8,820 bases of DNA, from positions 1-8,820 of the forward strand of contig JASHZW010000011.1 in NCBI GenBank assembly GCA_030042335.1, in the 5' to 3' direction. Of the stretch, positions 6,244 to 8,820 are shown piece by piece. The position numbers were made by a program, and so were the translations under genes. Every line of letters begins with the position of its first letter. Positions within the stretch are counted from its first letter, which is position 1. The stretch comes from Nitrososphaerales archaeon (GTDB lineage Archaea > Thermoproteota > Nitrososphaeria > Nitrososphaerales > UBA183). The notes beneath the pieces were generated by a model, which saw nothing but the letters and a program-made list of their open reading frames with translations, was not told the DNA's origin and did not search any database.

Positions 6244-6543
6244 ATGGACGTCAAGCCGACCAAAGGACTCAAGGTGAAGATCAACGCGTCGAGGGAAGCC
6301 GTCTTCGGCGAGGAGGGTGTCGAGGTGAAGAAGATCTCGGCGGATAAGGCGACGAACGGCATGCTGACCGGAAGGACGCTGGTGGGCTACGCCGAGGTGG
6401 AGGTCGTGGGACTGGACGGAAAGAGCCACTGGTACCCCGTGGACCAGATGCTCACCGAGAAGGGGGACAAGGTCGTCGAGGAGGAGATTGTCATCGACGT
6501 CCCGGAGGACTCCGACTCCGAATCGGAAGAGGAAGAAGAATAG
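6244..6543 (+). CDS. Small protein with an acidic C-terminal tail, unknown function
   Basis: I do not recognise this 99-residue protein. Residues 1-70 look like a compact beta-rich domain, with strands around LKVKINAS, EGVEVKKIS, VGYAEVEVVGLDGK and SHWYPVDQML. Residues 74-99 are highly acidic and end in a run of Asp, Ser and Glu. Such a tail is usually disordered and could mimic nucleic acid, bind a basic partner or aid solubility. The ATG at 6244 is the only plausible start before the conserved-looking GLKVKI segment. The gene lies between an unknown small gene and a radical SAM gene on the same strand, with gaps of 32 and 43 bases that each contain a promoter-like element. Composition argues for a real gene rather than a chance frame. 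Confidence 0.72.
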   Translation: MDVKPTKGLKVKINASREAVFGEEGVEVKKISADKATNGMLTGRTLVGYAEVEVVGLDGKSHWYPVDQMLTEKGDKVVEEEIVIDVPEDSDSESEEEEE

Positions 6544-6557
6544 CGCGTTTCGTGTGG

Positions 6558-6565
6558 GCTTAACT
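6558..6565 (+). promoter_or_regulatory. TATA-like box of the radical SAM gene
   Basis: GCTTAACT is centred about 25 bases before the TTG at 6587. Together with the absence of a Shine-Dalgarno sequence, it supports a leaderless mRNA starting at TTG. Confidence 0.55.
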
Positions 6566-6586
6566 ACTCTCTGAAGCTCTCAATCG

Positions 6587-7408
6587 TTGCAGAACCTGTC
6601 TTTCAGGGAGGTCGGCTGCAAGACCGTCCTTCATGAGATGTATGGCACGCGGGAGTATACCGCGAACTTCTACCGGGGTTGCAGCCATGGCTGCGTCTAC
6701 TGCTACGCTCCATCTCTGATACATGACGAGAGAAAGTGGGGAACCTTCGTCGACGTCAAGGTCAACGCCGCGGAGGTGCTCGAGCGGGAGCTTAGAAGGT
6801 CACGGAAGGGGATAGTGTTCCTGAGCAGCGCTAGCGACCCCTACCAGCCGGCGGAGGCGAGATACAGGGTGACCGGGAGGGCGCTGGAGGCTCTCGTCAG
6901 GCACGACTTCCCCGTCATAATCCTCACGAGGTCCCCGCTGGTGCTCAGGGACATTCAGCTGCTTAAGGGGTTGTCGTGGGTCAGGGTGGGCTTCTCGATA
7001 TCGTCGATACAGAGCAGGGTCTACGAGCCCGGGGTGGTCCCGGTGGCGAGGAGGATAGAGACGATGCGAGCGCTCGGGAAGGCGGGGATAAAGACGTGGG
7101 TATCGATGGCACCCCTCATCCCCGGTATGATGGATATCGACGTGCAGGACCTCCTCGTCAGACTCAAGGAGGCGGGCGTCGGCTCGGTGAGCGCAAACGC
7201 GCTCAGGTTCCAGGGGTACGCCGGGTCGAAACAGATGTTCGAGGAGGCGGTGGGAGTCCCCGCGTCGCAGATGAGCGCCGGCGCTGAACAGATGATGGAG
7301 AGGGTCAGGTCATTAATCGAACGGGCTGGTTTCGAGCGAAGGGAGACTTTCTTCGAGTGGAAGCCGGTCGGGATCGAGGGATACCTGCAGGAACAGGCGG
7401 CCCCATAG
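6587..7408 (+). CDS. SPL-like radical SAM protein
   Basis: This 273-residue protein is a radical SAM enzyme of the spore photoproduct lyase-like family. The [4Fe-4S] cluster motif CxxxCxxC is C32, C36 and C39 within FYRGCSHGCVYCYAP. The family segment FLSSASDPYQPAEARYRVTGRALEAL follows, then strands with ILTRSPLVLRD and VGFSISS, and a late APLIPGMMD loop typical of the SAM barrel. The only other cysteine is C11, so no downstream cysteine is available for the thiyl-radical relay of true spore photoproduct lyase. The protein is also shorter than that enzyme. It is therefore better called an SPL-family protein of unknown substrate, as found in many non-sporulating bacteria and archaea. The start is TTG at 6587, supported by a TTAA box 25 bases upstream. 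The reaction and the partner proteins are unknown. Confidence 0.88.
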   Translation: MQNLSFREVGCKTVLHEMYGTREYTANFYRGCSHGCVYCYAPSLIHDERKWGTFVDVKVNAAEVLERELRRSRKGIVFLSSASDPYQPAEARYRVTGRALEALVRHDFPVIILTRSPLVLRDIQLLKGLSWVRVGFSISSIQSRVYEPGVVPVARRIETMRALGKAGIKTWVSMAPLIPGMMDIDVQDLLVRLKEAGVGSVSANALRFQGYAGSKQMFEEAVGVPASQMSAGAEQMMERVRSLIERAGFERRETFFEWKPVGIEGYLQEQAAP

Positions 7409-7416
7409 ACTAAAAA
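7409..7416 (+). promoter_or_regulatory. Promoter candidate of the dehydratase gene
   Basis: ACTAAAAA lies directly after the radical SAM stop and is centred about 27 bases before position 7440. It therefore predicts transcription starting downstream of the GTG at 7429, which favours the in-frame TTG at 7447 as the translation start. Confidence 0.4.
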
Positions 7417-7446
7417 CCCCCGCTTCCCGTGCGGTCGTGTTCGATT

Positions 7447-8406
7447 TTGGAGAACAATAGGCTGCCGACTGTTTCCGAGATTGAAGCGGCTCGGAAGACG
7501 ATAGAGGGAGTAGCGGTGAGGACCCCGCTCGTAGACTCCCCGGCCCTGTCCAAGAGGCTCGGCAAGGAGGTCTATCTGAAGCTCGAGTGCTTCCAGCCCA
7601 TCAGGGTGTTCAAGATAAGGGGCGCGTACAACAAGGTCTCCCAGACGAAGGAGAAGAGCGTCGTCGCGGTGTCGTCCGGCAACCATGGGATGGCCACCGC
7701 TTACTGTGCCAGGGCCTTTGGCAAGAAATGTACGGTCATCCTCCCCGAGAACCCGGTCCAGGAGAAGGCGGATGCCATCGCTGAGTATGGCGCGGAGATA
7801 ATCAAGTTCGGAAAGTACCACAATGAGAGAGAAGCGAAGGCGATGCAGATGGTGAAGGAGACGGGAGCCGCCCTCATTCACCCTTTCAACGACGAGAAGG
7901 TCATCGCGGGTCAGGGGACGTGTGGGCTCGAGATATCCGAGCAGCTCTCCGACTTCGACTCCGTGGTCGTACCAGTGGGAGGAGGCGGCTTGATTTCGGG
8001 TATCGCGATGGCGGTCAAGTCGAGGAAGCCAAAGGTGAAGGTGTTCGGCTCAGAACCGGTCGGGGCGCCGAAACTGGAGAGGGCTCTGAAGGAGAAGAAG
8101 ATCGTCTCCATTCCTGACCCCAAGTCCGTGGCAGACGGGCTCATAGCGCCGGCGCTGGGAGACCTGACCTTCGAGGCATGCTCCAAGTACGTCGATGGTT
8201 CCTTCGTGGTCTCGGACGACGAGATACTCGCTGGGATGAAGGCATTGATCAAGGACGCGAGGGTATTCCCGGAGCCATCGGCAGCCTCGAGCGTAGCATC
8301 CCTCATTGCCGGTCGCGACATCGAACGGCTGGGCAACAGGATAGTCTTCGTCATCTCGGGTGGGAACGTCTCGCAGAGGCTTCTCGCTCAGGTCCTGACG
8401 TCCTAA
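7447..8406 (+). CDS. Threonine/serine dehydratase-family PLP enzyme
   Basis: From TTG 7447 this is a 319-residue fold-type II PLP enzyme of the threonine dehydratase/serine racemase group, which deaminates hydroxy-amino acids to 2-oxo acids. K56 in FKIRGAY is the PLP Schiff-base lysine. SSGNH (76-80) holds the substrate, PVGGGG (176-181) binds the cofactor phosphate, and S304 in FVISGGNVS contacts the pyridine ring. E203 and A207 in SEPVGA resemble the divalent-cation site of serine racemases. There is no C-terminal ACT regulatory domain, so it is the short, catabolic-type form. The residue before FK is Val rather than the usual Ser or Ala, and SSGNHGMA departs from the common GNHAQG; the substrate may therefore differ. 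GTG at 7429 is an alternative start adding six residues, but it lies too close to the promoter candidate. Confidence 0.9.
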   Translation: MENNRLPTVSEIEAARKTIEGVAVRTPLVDSPALSKRLGKEVYLKLECFQPIRVFKIRGAYNKVSQTKEKSVVAVSSGNHGMATAYCARAFGKKCTVILPENPVQEKADAIAEYGAEIIKFGKYHNEREAKAMQMVKETGAALIHPFNDEKVIAGQGTCGLEISEQLSDFDSVVVPVGGGGLISGIAMAVKSRKPKVKVFGSEPVGAPKLERALKEKKIVSIPDPKSVADGLIAPALGDLTFEACSKYVDGSFVVSDDEILAGMKALIKDARVFPEPSAASSVASLIAGRDIERLGNRIVFVISGGNVSQRLLAQVLTS

Positions 8407-8407
8407 G

Positions 8408-8444
8408 TCGCGACCGCGCGCGAGCCTGGCGGTCCGGCTCGCGA
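8408..8444 (+). terminator. GC-rich hairpin after the dehydratase gene
   Basis: CGCGAGCC (8419-8426) and GGCTCGCG (8436-8443) are perfect 8-base inverted arms around a 9-base loop. TCGCGA occurs just before (8408-8413) and at the 3' edge (8439-8444), allowing an alternative pairing. It starts two bases after the stop codon and precedes the promoter of the next gene. There is no T-run, so termination is an inference. Confidence 0.4.
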
Positions 8445-8457
8445 TGCAAGTCGTCGG

Positions 8458-8463
8458 TTATAA
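8458..8463 (+). promoter_or_regulatory. TATA box of the NurA-like gene
   Basis: TTATAA is centred about 24 bases before the ATG at 8485, again giving an essentially leaderless mRNA. Together with the hairpin before it, this marks an independent transcription unit. Confidence 0.6.
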
Positions 8464-8484
8464 GAAGCGGCAGACTGTGCAGGC

Positions 8485-8820
8485 ATGACGATGTCCAGCG
8501 AGATAGCGGCGAAGCTGTCAGAGCAGACGAGAAATCTCGTGGCTAGGTTCGAGGGACGTATGTCGCTTTTCCGCGGGCGGGAAGACCTCCTCGAGCTGAC
8601 GAGGCCCCTCGACAGGGAATCGGCCGACGGCTTCGCCAGGGAATACTTCGGAGAAGGCGACCACTTTGCGATAGGGATTGACGGATCGCGGGCCTACGAC
8701 GAGAGGCTCCAGATGATGCTCTTCTATGCGAATGCTTCTGGCTACACGTGCCCGTTCAGGGTGGACGATACGATCAGCTTCGACCTCAGCAGGGCGGCGA
8801 GGGGAGCCAGCTTGTCGGCC
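8485..8820 (+). CDS. NurA-domain-like protein, N-terminal part (runs off the window)
   Basis: The frame is open from ATG 8485 to the window end, giving 112 residues with no stop. A helical N-terminus (about 1-40, SSEIAAKLSEQTRNLVARFEGR) precedes a strand with FAIGIDGSRAYDE (61-73). D66 in the IDGS motif resembles the first metal-binding aspartate of the NurA nuclease domain, and the next strand, LQMMLFYANASGY, fits that fold. NurA is a nuclease that works with the HerA helicase in DNA end resection. The rest of the active site lies outside the window and no herA gene is visible, so the call rests on one motif and overall pattern. ATG 8491 is an alternative start two codons in. A strong TATA box sits at the leaderless distance. 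Confidence 0.6.
   Translation, partial: MTMSSEIAAKLSEQTRNLVARFEGRMSLFRGREDLLELTRPLDRESADGFAREYFGEGDHFAIGIDGSRAYDERLQMMLFYANASGYTCPFRVDDTISFDLSRAARGASLSA

Noticed and set aside
7021..7881. 286-residue minus-strand open frame over the radical SAM and dehydratase genes
   Set aside because: It spans two well-supported plus-strand genes and the gap between them; it has no motif.
8407..8484. Possible tRNA or small RNA gene in the GC-rich 78-base gap
   Set aside because: There is a hairpin, but no tRNA cloverleaf, no T-loop consensus and no promoter placed to drive it apart from the one for the next gene.
1..8820. CRISPR array, insertion sequence, att site or defence system
   Set aside because: No regularly spaced direct repeats, transposase, integrase or terminal inverted repeats were seen; the genes are mostly metabolic or housekeeping with uniform composition.

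Overview
This 8.8-kb, GC-rich window is archaeal chromosome. The clearest evidence is a full-length group II chaperonin (thermosome) subunit. Most transcription units also have TTAA or TATA boxes centred about 24-29 bases upstream of their start codons, which fits archaeal leaderless transcription. From memory, the thermosome sequence looks most like Thaumarchaeota/Nitrososphaeria or a neighbouring TACK lineage. That placement is tentative, because no rRNA gene or other marker is present and no alignment was run.

Layout, left to right. Positions 2-34 hold the likely tail of an upstream gene. A plus-strand run follows: a TIM-barrel sugar phosphate isomerase/epimerase-like protein (36-917), a metallo-beta-lactamase-fold hydrolase (971-1876), a Nudix-like protein whose start overlaps the hydrolase stop (1876-2397), and a 12-helix MFS transporter with its own promoter and a TTG start (2441-3676). 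A 22-base palindrome separates the transporter from the convergent thermosome gene (3703-5361, minus). Upstream of the thermosome gene is a pterin-4a-carbinolamine dehydratase gene (5451-5756, minus). A 125-base divergent intergenic region then leads into plus-strand genes: two unrecognised small proteins (5882-6211 and 6244-6543), an SPL-like radical SAM protein (6587-7408), a threonine dehydratase-family PLP enzyme (about 7447-8406), and the start of a NurA-like protein cut off by the window end (8485-8820).

The genes do not form one obvious pathway. Only the hydrolase/Nudix pair is clearly coupled; most others carry their own promoter. I see no mobile element, CRISPR array, toxin-antitoxin pair, defence island or RNA gene, and no gene-free stretch longer than 125 bases. 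The strongest leads are a perfect 9-bp inverted repeat overlapping the thermosome TATA box (a candidate stress-regulator operator), a Nudix protein with a degraded catalytic box, a radical SAM protein without a candidate SPL-type catalytic cysteine, and the two small unknown genes just upstream of it.
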